From Microbacteriaceae bacterium 3FA27C10 (lineage in GTDB: Bacteria > Actinomycetota > Actinomycetes > Actinomycetales > Microbacteriaceae), in assembly GCA_005502775.1 (NCBI GenBank), contig SCNI01000037.1, forward strand, positions 1 to 32,071: a DNA stretch of 32,071 nucleotides. Reading direction: 5' to 3'. The position numbers and the translations under genes were made by a program. The notes under the pieces are model-generated. The model was not told the origin of the DNA. It ran no database searches and worked only from the letters and a program-made list of their open reading frames with translations. Shown piece after piece: positions 24,252-31,382 of this stretch (position 1 is the stretch's first letter; each line of letters starts with the position of its first letter).

Positions 24252-25199
24252 ATGACCCTCGTTCCGCTCGCGAGCGCCTTCGACCTCGACTCGCACACCC
24301 TGCGCCTCATCGCCGCGGTGGCCGAGTACGGCTCCATCACCCGGGCTGCGGCCGTGCTCGGCTTCAGCCAGCCCGCTGTGAGCCAGCAGATCAAACGGGT
24401 CGAGGCCCGCATCGGCATGCCGCTCGTCACCCGTGCCGGCCGCGGCATCCGGCTCACCGATGCGGGAGAGGTGCTCGCCCGCCACGCCGGCGCGGTGCTC
24501 ACGGCCCTCGATTCGGCGGCGGGCGAGCTCTCCGATCTCTCGGGCCTGCGCACCGGAAGGGTGCGCCTCTCCGCCTTCCCTTCGGCGTCGTCGACGATCG
24601 TGCCGCGGCTGATGCGGTCGATGGCCGCCGAGCACGCGGGCGTGCGGTTCACCTACACCGAGGCGGAGCCGCCGGAGGCGGTCGCCGCCGTGCGCGACGG
24701 CGTGAGCGATGTCGCCATCGCGTTCCACTACCCCGACGACCGCGCCGACGCCTTCGCCGAGAGCACCGAGGGGCTCATGGTGCAGCATCTCGCACGCGAC
24801 GAGCTCGTGCTGCTCGCGCCCGCCGCGCATCCGGTTCTCGCGGCCGAGGGCGCGGTCGATCTCACGGCGCTGCGTGGCGAGAACTGGATCGCCGGATGCC
24901 CACGCTGCCGCAGCCATCTGCTCGACTCCTGCGCGCGGTCGGGCTTCGCACCCGCGATCGCGTTCGAGACCGACAACGTGGTGGCGGTGATGAGCATGGT
25001 GGCGGCCGGGCTCGGCGTGGCCCTGCTCCCCGAGCTCGCGCTCGAGGCCACCCCGCTTCCGGCGGGCGTCGCGTCTCGTCCTACGGCCGCCCGCGACCAC
25101 CGGATGATCGTGGCGGTCACGCGCCCGGCCGGCGACCACATCCCCGCCGTCGGCGAGGCACTCCGCCTCCTGCGCGAAGGCACTCTCGCGAGCTGGTGA
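24252..25199 (+). CDS. LysR-family transcriptional regulator
   Basis: A 315-residue regulator. The winged helix-turn-helix occupies about residues 10-68: LRLIAAVAEYGSITRAAAVLGFSQPAVSQQIKRVEARIG, then LVTRAGRGIRLTDAGEVLARHA, a near-consensus LysR N-terminus. The effector-binding domain follows from about 95 (GRVRLSAFPSASSTIVPRLM), with GLGVALLPELAL near 256. It is divergent from the class V aminotransferase and probably controls it, sensing a substrate or product (inference). The leaderless start at 24252 is supported by TAGGAT-N6. Its stop overlaps a fragment resembling a signal peptidase C-terminus. Confidence 0.93.
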   Translation: MTLVPLASAFDLDSHTLRLIAAVAEYGSITRAAAVLGFSQPAVSQQIKRVEARIGMPLVTRAGRGIRLTDAGEVLARHAGAVLTALDSAAGELSDLSGLRTGRVRLSAFPSASSTIVPRLMRSMAAEHAGVRFTYTEAEPPEAVAAVRDGVSDVAIAFHYPDDRADAFAESTEGLMVQHLARDELVLLAPAAHPVLAAEGAVDLTALRGENWIAGCPRCRSHLLDSCARSGFAPAIAFETDNVVAVMSMVAAGLGVALLPELALEATPLPAGVASRPTAARDHRMIVAVTRPAGDHIPAVGEALRLLREGTLASW

Positions 25200-25285
25200 C
25201 CGGCCGCGCCGTGCTGGTGACCTGGCCCCTCGACCGCTGGGCGTTCCTCGACAACCATTCCGACGTCTTCGAGGGAATCGCCTCG
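25196..25285 (+). pseudogene. Probable remnant of a signal peptidase I C-terminus
   Basis: Frame 3 after the lysR stop encodes TGRAVLVTWPLDRWAFL followed by DNHSDVFEGIAS. The order GRA-hydrophobic-WP-x-x-RW-x-x-L-x-N-x-x-x-VF-x-x-I/V resembles the last 30 residues of actinobacterial type I signal peptidases. No upstream catalytic Ser/Lys region is present, because that DNA is now lysR, and the frame runs on without homology into the antisense kinase gene. Read from pattern memory only; a chance match cannot be excluded. The remaining 50 bases up to 25340 show nothing else. Confidence 0.4.
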
Positions 25286-25340
25286 CACCCCCACCCCGGC
25301 GGACGACAACGGCGCGGCGACAGCTGTTCGATCGCCGCAA

Positions 25341-25820
25341 CTAGCGGACGATCTCGAGCGGTCCCTCCTCGGGCGTCGGCGGCTCGAACCGCTCGAAGTA
25401 CTCCGTCGCCGTCTGCTCGGTGAGCGGCCAATCGTCCGCGCGGCTGCCATGCCGGTCGCCGATCCGGCTCAGGATGGTCTCGAGGTCCGTGGCGAAATAG
25501 ACGGTCACGGGCACGATGCCCTGCGGTGCGAGCAGCGTGCGGAACTCGTCTCGTTGTCGTCGGAACCAGAATCCGAAGTCGAGCACGACATCGCCCCCCA
25601 CCCCGACCTGGCGCAGCAGGCGCGCCTTCAGCTCCGCTTTCACCTCGGCGACCACACCTGCGGAGGGCATCGTCGTGATTCCGCGATCCCAGAACTCCAC
25701 CTCGAACGACAGACGTGTCCAGCCCGTGCGCTCGAGGCGCTTGGCGTAGGTGGTCTTACCGGCACCGCCGGGCCCGCACATCATCACGACGCGGGGTGCT
25801 CGAGTGCTCTTCCCTGTCAC
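25341..25820 (-). CDS. P-loop ATPase/kinase of the AAA_33 (zeta-toxin/gluconokinase-like) type
   Basis: A 159-residue P-loop protein with Walker A GPGGAGKTT near 16-24, a strand ending in VVLDFGFWFRRQRDEFR (about 79-95) as the Walker B/lid start, and a basic lid with ILSRIGDRHGSRADDWPLTEQ near 116-136. The pattern fits small kinases that phosphorylate a sugar, nucleoside or antibiotic; the substrate is not readable. There is no antitoxin-like gene beside it, so a toxin role is unlikely. A GTG at 25820 is the only start upstream of the P-loop. It lies 24 bases downstream of the serine hydrolase on the same strand, so the two may be co-transcribed. Confidence 0.75.
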   Translation of the reverse strand: MTGKSTRAPRVVMMCGPGGAGKTTYAKRLERTGWTRLSFEVEFWDRGITTMPSAGVVAEVKAELKARLLRQVGVGGDVVLDFGFWFRRQRDEFRTLLAPQGIVPVTVYFATDLETILSRIGDRHGSRADDWPLTEQTATEYFERFEPPTPEEGPLEIVR

Positions 25821-25844
25821 CGGGCCCGACCTGATCCAGAGCCC

Positions 25845-26867
25845 TCAGTAGACGTACTCGAGAAAGTCGGTGCCGAGCGTGCGCATCGAGTCGAGCACCG
25901 CGAGCCGGCCCGAGAGCTCCGCATCGTTGAAGCGCATGGTCACCGCATAGGCCACGCCCGCCCGCGGCCCCACGACCACGCCGGCCTCGGAGCGCACGCC
26001 CGCATCCGTTCCGGTCTTGTTGACCAGTTCGATGCCGTGGTCGGGCACCGCATGCGCGAGCGGATCGAGGCCGAACGCTCCGGCCACCATCGAGAGATCG
26101 GTTCCGAGACCGAGCCAGCCCATCACGAGCCGCGAGGTGGTCTCGTCGACCACCTCGCCGCGGCGGAGACGCCGGAACACCGTGGCGAGCTCGCGCGCCG
26201 AGCCCACCGAGAGTTGCGGGGCGTCATCCGGTCCGCGCACATCGCGCACCACGTCGAGCAAGAAGGTGCGCTTGAGTCCGAGCGACTCGCCGCGCGCCCG
26301 CACGGCGTCGAGCCCGATTCGGCGCAGCAGCACGTTGGTGGCGAGGTTGTCGCTCGTGGCGCCCACCAGCGCGGCGAGATCGGCCACGGGAAGAGCGGGA
26401 ACCTGGAGGTACTGCCAGAGTCCGGAGCCGCCCGCCGAGTCCTGCGCCGTGCGGTTCAGGATGCTCAGCGCTTCGGCCCCGGGGGCGGGTCGCGCCGAGC
26501 GCGGCCGCGAACCGGCCGAGGCGGCCGAAGTCTCGCCGGGGTCGCCGGCCGAGGATGCGCCGCGCGAGGCATCCGCGCCCCGCCCGTCACGAGCGGAGAT
26601 GCGCGCCGCGACCTCGATGAGCAGCAGCACCTTGCCGATCGAGGCGGTGGGCACCGACAGGTGGTCGTCGACCGAGAAGAGCACCGTCCCGTCGGAGAGG
26701 TCGAGGGCGCAGGCGGTGACCTGCACACCGGAGAGCGCCAGTTCGGTGAGTGCGGCGAACCCCTTGCGGAAGATCACCCCGTCCTGATCGGCCGAGTCGG
26801 AGCGGCGCCCGCGCGGAGCCGCGTCCTCCCGTTCGCTCCGTGCCCGTCGACGGATCGATTCCGGCAT
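25845..26867 (-). CDS. Beta-lactamase-fold serine hydrolase (Beta-lactamase2 type)
   Basis: A 340-residue protein with class A-like motifs in order: S76-x-x-K79 (SIGK), S172-D-N174 and K284-T-G286. The omega-loop glutamate (E-x-x-L-N) is not seen in the expected place (about 200-215, FLLDVVRDVRGPDDAPQLS), so efficient penicillinase activity is doubtful. No signal peptide is visible; the N-terminal 30 residues are charged, suggesting a cytoplasmic enzyme. A 40-residue Ala/Ser/Gly/Arg-rich insert (about 92-132) separates the first two motifs. ATG 26867 has AAGGAGGA nine bases upstream. It is probably a peptidase- or esterase-like hydrolase of unknown substrate. Confidence 0.82.
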   Translation of the reverse strand: MPESIRRRARSEREDAAPRGRRSDSADQDGVIFRKGFAALTELALSGVQVTACALDLSDGTVLFSVDDHLSVPTASIGKVLLLIEVAARISARDGRGADASRGASSAGDPGETSAASAGSRPRSARPAPGAEALSILNRTAQDSAGGSGLWQYLQVPALPVADLAALVGATSDNLATNVLLRRIGLDAVRARGESLGLKRTFLLDVVRDVRGPDDAPQLSVGSARELATVFRRLRRGEVVDETTSRLVMGWLGLGTDLSMVAGAFGLDPLAHAVPDHGIELVNKTGTDAGVRSEAGVVVGPRAGVAYAVTMRFNDAELSGRLAVLDSMRTLGTDFLEYVY

Positions 26868-26928
26868 GCTCGGATGTCCTCCTTCTGCCGACCGTGCGCC
26901 TCAGGTCGCGCGACGGGCCGGATCGCTG

Positions 26929-28941
26929 CTACCAGATGGTCACACGCTCAGCTGGGTCCAACCAGAGACGGTCGTGTGAATCGAGTTCGAACGCGTCGTA
27001 GAACTCGTCGATGTTGCGCACGATCTGATTGCAGCGGAACTCGTTGGGCGAGTGCGGGTCGATCGAGAGCAGGCGGATGACCTCCTCGTCGCGCGACTTC
27101 TGCTGCCAGGCCTGCGCCCACGAGAGAAAGAAGCGCTGGGCCCCGGTGAGGCCGTCGATCACCGGCGGCTCGGCACCGTCGAGCGACAGCAGATAGGCCT
27201 TCCAGGCGATGCCGAGCCCGCCGAGGTCGCCGATGTTCTCGCCGATCGTCAGGGCGCCGTTGACGTGGTGGTCGGGCACTTGGGCGGGCGCGAGGGCGTC
27301 GTACTGGGCGATGAGCGAGGAGGTGAGCTTCTCGAAGGCCTCGCGGTCTTCGGCCGTCCACCAGTCGGTGAGCTTGCCGTCGCCGTCGAAGCGCGAGCCC
27401 TGGTCGTCGAAGCCGTGGCCGATCTCGTGGCCGATCACCGCTCCGATCGCGCCGTAGTTGGCCGCCGCATCCCGTGTCTCGTCGAAGAAGGGGAACTGCA
27501 GGATGGCCGCGGGGAAGACGATCTCGTTGAAGCCCGGGTTGTAGTACGCGTTGATCGTCTGCGGGGTCATGAACCACTCGTCGCGGTCGAGCGGCTTGCC
27601 GATCTTGCCGAGTTCGCGCTGGAACTCGAACTCGCTCGTGGCCCGCACGTTCGCGATGAGGTCGGTGGGGTCGATGACCAGCGACGAGTAGTCGCGCCAC
27701 TTCACCGGGAACCCGATCTTCGGCGTGAACTTGCCGAGCTTCTCGAGTGCGCGCTCCCGGGTGGCGGGGCTCATCCACTCCAGGGTGGTGATCGACTGGC
27801 GGTAGGCCTCGATGAGGTTCGCCACCAGCACGTCCATCGCGGCCTTGGCGGTGCCGGGGAAGTGCTTCTCCACGTAGATGCGGCCCACGGCCTCGCCCAT
27901 CGCGCCCTCCACGAGCGAGACGCCGCGCTTCCAGCGGTCGCGCATGCTGGGGGTGCCGGTGAGGGTGCGGGCGTAGAAGTCGAAGTTCTCCTCGACGAAG
28001 GCGCTCGAGAGGTAGGGAGCCCAGCCGTGCACGATCTTCCAGTTCAGCCAGTCCTTCCAGCTCTCCAGCGGCGCCTCGGAGAGCGCGTGGGCGAGCCCGG
28101 TGACGAAGCTCGGCTCGCGTACCACGAGCTCGTCGAACACGCCGGCAGGGGCGTCCAGCGCCTCGCGCCAGAGCTCGAAGAGCGAGACGGATGCGACGAC
28201 GCCGTCGGCCGCGCCGGCTCCCTCGGCCACGGGCACGCTCGCCGCGCCGCCCGCGAGGTCGACGAACTCGCCCCAGCCCAGCAGGTTGTAGGTGGCCTGC
28301 GCATCGCGGGTGCGCACGTTGTCCCAGTGCGAGGAGGCGATGAGCGTCTCGAGGTCGAACACGCGCTGCGCACGGCGCGGCGCGTCGTCGAGGCCCGCGA
28401 GCTCGAACATCCGCTGGATGTGGCCGAGGTAGGCCTCGCGCACCGACGCGAACTTCTCGTCGCGGTAATAGCTCTCGTCGGGCAGCGAGATGCCGCCCTG
28501 TTCCACGAACACGAGGTAGCGCTCGGGGTTGCCGGGGTCGTTGTCGACGAAGAGGCGCAACAGGCCCGAGACGCCCTGGCGCTCGAGCCGCCCGAGGGTG
28601 CGCGCAAGGGAGGGCAGGTCGTCGATGGTGTCGACGAGCGCGAGCTGCGGCTCGAGCGGCTCGGCTCCGAGCTGCTCGATGCGCTCCTCGTCCATGAAGC
28701 TGGCGAAGAGGTCGCCGAAGGTTCGGGCCTCGGTGCCGGCCGGTGCATCCTGGGACTCTTCGATGATCTCGCGCACGGCCTTCTCGGCCTCTTCGGCGAG
28801 CTGGTAGAAGGAGCCGTAGCGCGCCTTGTCGTCGGGGATCGCGGTGCGCGCCATCCACTTGCCGTTGACGTGCCGGAACAGGTCGTCTTGGGCCCGGATG
28901 TCGGGGTCGAGTTCGGTGAGGTCGATGCCGGATTCAGTCAC
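26929..28941 (-). CDS. pepO: M13-family zinc metallopeptidase
   Basis: A 670-residue neprilysin-like oligopeptidase. The zinc motif HEIGH is at 505-509 within VIGHEIGHGFDDQG, the third ligand is E568 and the transition-state aspartate D572 in GENIGDLGG, and the substrate-backbone motif NAYYNP is at 464-469. The protein ends in VTIW where secreted relatives end in C-x-V-W. The N-terminus lacks a signal peptide or membrane anchor, so it is predicted to be cytoplasmic like PepO. An Ala/Gly/Val-rich insert lies near 232-252. The GTG start at 28941 has TAGAGT-N6 upstream (leaderless). Confidence 0.94.
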   Translation of the reverse strand: MTESGIDLTELDPDIRAQDDLFRHVNGKWMARTAIPDDKARYGSFYQLAEEAEKAVREIIEESQDAPAGTEARTFGDLFASFMDEERIEQLGAEPLEPQLALVDTIDDLPSLARTLGRLERQGVSGLLRLFVDNDPGNPERYLVFVEQGGISLPDESYYRDEKFASVREAYLGHIQRMFELAGLDDAPRRAQRVFDLETLIASSHWDNVRTRDAQATYNLLGWGEFVDLAGGAASVPVAEGAGAADGVVASVSLFELWREALDAPAGVFDELVVREPSFVTGLAHALSEAPLESWKDWLNWKIVHGWAPYLSSAFVEENFDFYARTLTGTPSMRDRWKRGVSLVEGAMGEAVGRIYVEKHFPGTAKAAMDVLVANLIEAYRQSITTLEWMSPATRERALEKLGKFTPKIGFPVKWRDYSSLVIDPTDLIANVRATSEFEFQRELGKIGKPLDRDEWFMTPQTINAYYNPGFNEIVFPAAILQFPFFDETRDAAANYGAIGAVIGHEIGHGFDDQGSRFDGDGKLTDWWTAEDREAFEKLTSSLIAQYDALAPAQVPDHHVNGALTIGENIGDLGGLGIAWKAYLLSLDGAEPPVIDGLTGAQRFFLSWAQAWQQKSRDEEVIRLLSIDPHSPNEFRCNQIVRNIDEFYDAFELDSHDRLWLDPAERVTIW

Positions 28942-28947
28942 GCGACA

Positions 28948-28953
28948 ACTCTA
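28948..28953 (-). promoter_or_regulatory. -10 element of leaderless M13 peptidase promoter
   Basis: Minus-strand TAGAGT followed by six bases and GTG at 28941. Palindrome 4 lies about 39 bases upstream, separating this promoter from the SHOCT gene. Confidence 0.5.
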
Positions 28954-28991
28954 CGCAACAGCCCCGACACCCGTCGGGAAACTCGGCCGCT

Positions 28992-29035
28992 CGCAGAGAA
29001 CGCTCCGGAACCGTGGTCTCGGAGCGTTCTCTGCG
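28992..29035. terminator. Intergenic palindrome 4, probable terminator after the SHOCT gene
   Basis: A perfect 16-base arm, CGCAGAGAACGCTCCG at 28992-29007, pairs with 29020-29035 around a 12-base loop. It starts 22 bases past the stop of the minus-strand SHOCT gene. No T-tract. Same build as the other three palindromes, different sequence. Confidence 0.65.
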
Positions 29036-29056
29036 GCCCGGCCGGGCCCTGGTGCA

Positions 29057-29410
29057 CTACGCGAGCAGCTTGGCCTTGGCGGCGGCGAACTCCGCGTCGT
29101 CGAGGATGCCCTGCTCCTTGAGCGCAGCGAGCTTCTGCAGCTCGGCGATGAGATCGACCGCGGGCGCGGCGGCAGCCGGGGCTGCAACCGGAGCGGGCTG
29201 CTGGGCGGCGACGGCTGCCGCGGCGGCCGCGTTGATCTGATCCTGTTGCTGGGCGGCGGCGGCCTGCTGCTGCAGGGCCTCGTTCTGCGCGTTCTGCTGC
29301 GCGTGGCGCTGCATGCCGCCACTGACGGCGGTGGCGGTTCCGGCCACGACGGCGGTGCGGGCGGCGAGGCCGATGAGGCCGGGGCGGCCCATCCGGCGGA
29401 ATCCTGGCAT
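29057..29410 (-). CDS. SHOCT-domain protein
   Basis: A 117-residue protein. Residues about 10-30 (LIGLAARTAVVAGTATAVSGG) form a weak membrane or glycine-zipper-like segment. Residues 34-85 are Gln- and Ala-rich and probably coiled or disordered. The C-terminus, DLIAELQKLAALKEQGILDDAEFAAAKAKLL, is a clear SHOCT domain, a short module often found at the ends of membrane or oligomerising proteins. AAGGAG lies six bases before ATG 29410. It follows the DUF6325 gene by 76 bases on the same strand, a pairing that looks functional. Function unknown. Confidence 0.85.
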   Translation of the reverse strand: MPGFRRMGRPGLIGLAARTAVVAGTATAVSGGMQRHAQQNAQNEALQQQAAAAQQQDQINAAAAAAVAAQQPAPVAAPAAAAPAVDLIAELQKLAALKEQGILDDAEFAAAKAKLLA

Positions 29411-29486
29411 GGTGTTCTCCTTTTGACGCTGATGCTGCGGGGGGGCGGCCGCACGGAGGCATGGCCGCGGGTAATGCGGGGCCGGC

Positions 29487-29915
29487 TCAGCCGGCGGCGA
29501 GCTCCGCGAAGACCTCGTTCACGACGGGGGCCGGGATGCGGTCGGTGCTCACCACGTAGCCGTTGCCCGCGGCGAGCTTCTCGGCCAGCTTCTTCGACCA
29601 GGTGAGCTCGATCACGAGCAGCGCGGCCGAGGTTCCCGGCTCGAGCTCGGAGGCGAGCTCCTCGATGTCCTCGGCGGAGGCGAGGCCGGTGGCTTCGAGC
29701 ACGAGGTCGCCGAGCCCGACGGCCTCACCGGCGTCTTCGAGCTCCAGGATCTCGATCGAGCCGTCCGGGGACCGCGACACGAACAGCAGATCGAGCAGGC
29801 GCACCGTGCCCGCGTCGACCACGTCGAGGAAGGCTTCCACCACCTCGGGACCAGGGCGCTCGCCCTCGAAGCCCACGAGCATCAGCTCGACCGGACCATA
29901 GCGGAATTCGGGCAT
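29487..29915 (-). CDS. DUF6325-family protein
   Basis: A 142-residue acidic protein of unknown function. It starts MPEFRYGPVELMLVGFEG, the typical opening of the DUF6325 family, followed by VRLLDLLFVSRSPDGSIEILELED (about 39-62), SAALLVIELTWSKKLAEKL near 104-122 and a C-terminal IPAPVVNEVFAELA helix. It has no membrane segment. Two adjacent ATGs (29918 and 29915) follow AGAAGAGG; the second gives the family start. In-frame codons further upstream lack a ribosome site. It is the first gene of the DUF6325-SHOCT pair and divergent from the MATE transporter. Confidence 0.78.
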   Translation of the reverse strand: MPEFRYGPVELMLVGFEGERPGPEVVEAFLDVVDAGTVRLLDLLFVSRSPDGSIEILELEDAGEAVGLGDLVLEATGLASAEDIEELASELEPGTSAALLVIELTWSKKLAEKLAAGNGYVVSTDRIPAPVVNEVFAELAAG

Positions 29916-29979
29916 CATGACCTCTTCTCGTCGCGGCGCCGCTGGGTTCGCGGAGGCAGTTTCCTCGCCGACGTTCCGC

Positions 29980-30009
29980 ACGTTACCAGCCCGCGCGCAC
30001 GCCTGACCA
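29980..30009 (-). promoter_or_regulatory. Candidate promoter of the DUF6325-SHOCT pair
   Basis: Minus-strand TGGTCA (30004-30009) and TAACGT (29980-29985) are 18 bases apart. This is a moderate match only, but it is the best -35/-10 pair in the region divergent from the MATE gene. Confidence 0.3.
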
Positions 30010-30015
30010 GCGCCC

Positions 30016-30021
30016 TAGGCT
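30016..30021 (+). promoter_or_regulatory. -10 element of leaderless MATE transporter promoter
   Basis: TAGGCT, six bases, then GTG at 30028. The same hexamer precedes hemB. No ribosome-binding sequence is present. Confidence 0.45.
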
Positions 30022-30027
30022 GAGCGA

Positions 30028-31371
30028 GTGCTGACCATCGACCGGGACATCCTGCGTCTGGCGGTTCCCGCCCTCGGAGCCCTGGTCGCCGAGCCGCTCT
30101 TCCTGCTCACCGACACGGCTCTCGTGGGGCATCTGGGGGCGGATGCCCTGGCCGGCCTGGGTATCGCGAGCACCGTTCTGCAGACGGCCGTCGGCCTGCT
30201 CATCTTCCTGGCCTACGCCACCACGCCCGCCGTAGCCCGGCGCCTCGGCGCGGGCGACCGCCCCGGTGCGATCCGCGCCGGCATCGACGGCATGTGGCTC
30301 GCGCTGGCCGTCGGGGTGGCGCTCGCCCTCGTGGGCTGGCCGCTGGCCGGCACGCTCGCGGGTGCCTTCGCCAGCACGCCCGTGGTGACGGCGGAGGCCA
30401 CCACCTACCTCACGGTGTCGCTGATCGGCCTACCCGGGATGCTCGTGGTCATCGCCGCCACCGGCCTCCTCCGCGGCCTGCAGGACACCCGCACCCCGCT
30501 CGTGGTGGCGGTCTCCGGTTTCGCCGCGAACGCGGCGCTCAACGCCCTGCTCATCTACGGCGCGGGATGGGGCATCGCGGGTTCGGCGGCCGGAACGGTG
30601 CTCGCGCAGTGGGGCATGGCGGCGGTCTACGTGACCATGGCGGTGCGGGCCGCGCGGGCATCCGGTGTCCGCATGCGGCCCGGGCTCGACGGAGTGACCG
30701 GGGCGGCGACGGCGGGCGGCTGGCTCTTCGTGCGCACGGCGAGCCTGCGCACGGCGCTCGTGGCCTCGACGGTGGTGGCCGCCTCGCTCGGGGTGACGCA
30801 GCTGGCCGCGTTCCAGATCGTGATGACGATCTTCTCGACCCTCGCCTTCGTTCTCGACAGCCTCGCGATCGCCGGGCAGGCGATGATCGGGCACGGGCTC
30901 GGCGCGTCGCAGGTGGAGCGGGTGCACGCGGTGACGCGGCGGCTGGTGCGCTGGGGAGTGCTGTCGGGCGTGCTGCTCGGGATCGCGGTGGCGGTGCTCG
31001 CGCCGTTCGCCGGGCGGCTCTTCAGCCCGGATGCGGGGGTGCAGTCGGCCGTGACGGTGACGCTCTGGGTGATGGCGGCCGGCATCCCGCTCGCCGGTTT
31101 CGTGTTCGTGCTCGACGGGGTGCTGATCGGGGCCGGGGATGCGCGGTACCTCGCGGTGACCGGCCTCGTGAACCTGGCGGTGTACGCGCCGCTGCTCGCG
31201 GCGGTCGCTGCGGCGGTGTCGCAGCCGGCCGGCGCGGCCGGTCCGGTCGGCACCCCAGGGCTCGTGTGGCTGTGGGCGGCCTTCGGTTTCGGCTACATCG
31301 GTGCCCGTGCGCTCACCCTCGGCCTCCGTGCCCGCGGCTCCCGCTGGGTGGTCACCGGCGCCCCGTCCTGA
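30028..31371 (+). CDS. MATE-family efflux transporter (DinF-like)
   Basis: A 447-residue integral membrane protein with 12 hydrophobic segments in two similar halves. The first half starts LRLAVPALGALVAEPLFLLTDTALVGHLGADALAGLG, the DinF-type MATE opening; TGLLRGLQDTRTPLVV near 144-159 and AGQAMIGHGLGA near 286-297 are further family landmarks. MATE proteins export cationic drugs or metabolites using H+ or Na+; the substrate here is unknown. Although DinF is SOS-linked in some bacteria, no LexA-like box is seen upstream. The GTG start at 30028 fits a leaderless promoter. It converges with the MBL-fold gene 11 bases away. Confidence 0.93.
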   Translation: MLTIDRDILRLAVPALGALVAEPLFLLTDTALVGHLGADALAGLGIASTVLQTAVGLLIFLAYATTPAVARRLGAGDRPGAIRAGIDGMWLALAVGVALALVGWPLAGTLAGAFASTPVVTAEATTYLTVSLIGLPGMLVVIAATGLLRGLQDTRTPLVVAVSGFAANAALNALLIYGAGWGIAGSAAGTVLAQWGMAAVYVTMAVRAARASGVRMRPGLDGVTGAATAGGWLFVRTASLRTALVASTVVAASLGVTQLAAFQIVMTIFSTLAFVLDSLAIAGQAMIGHGLGASQVERVHAVTRRLVRWGVLSGVLLGIAVAVLAPFAGRLFSPDAGVQSAVTVTLWVMAAGIPLAGFVFVLDGVLIGAGDARYLAVTGLVNLAVYAPLLAAVAAAVSQPAGAAGPVGTPGLVWLWAAFGFGYIGARALTLGLRARGSRWVVTGAPS

Positions 31372-31382
31372 TCACCCGCGGC

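Noticed and set aside
25341-25820. Zeta-type toxin of a toxin-antitoxin pair
   Set aside because: Only the general P-loop kinase pattern is visible, and no small antitoxin-like gene adjoins it.
25845-26867. Beta-lactam resistance gene
   Set aside because: No signal peptide and no omega-loop glutamate; resistance activity is not supported.
30016-30028. SOS control of the MATE gene by analogy to dinF
   Set aside because: No GAAC-N4-GTTC-like box is present upstream of 30028.
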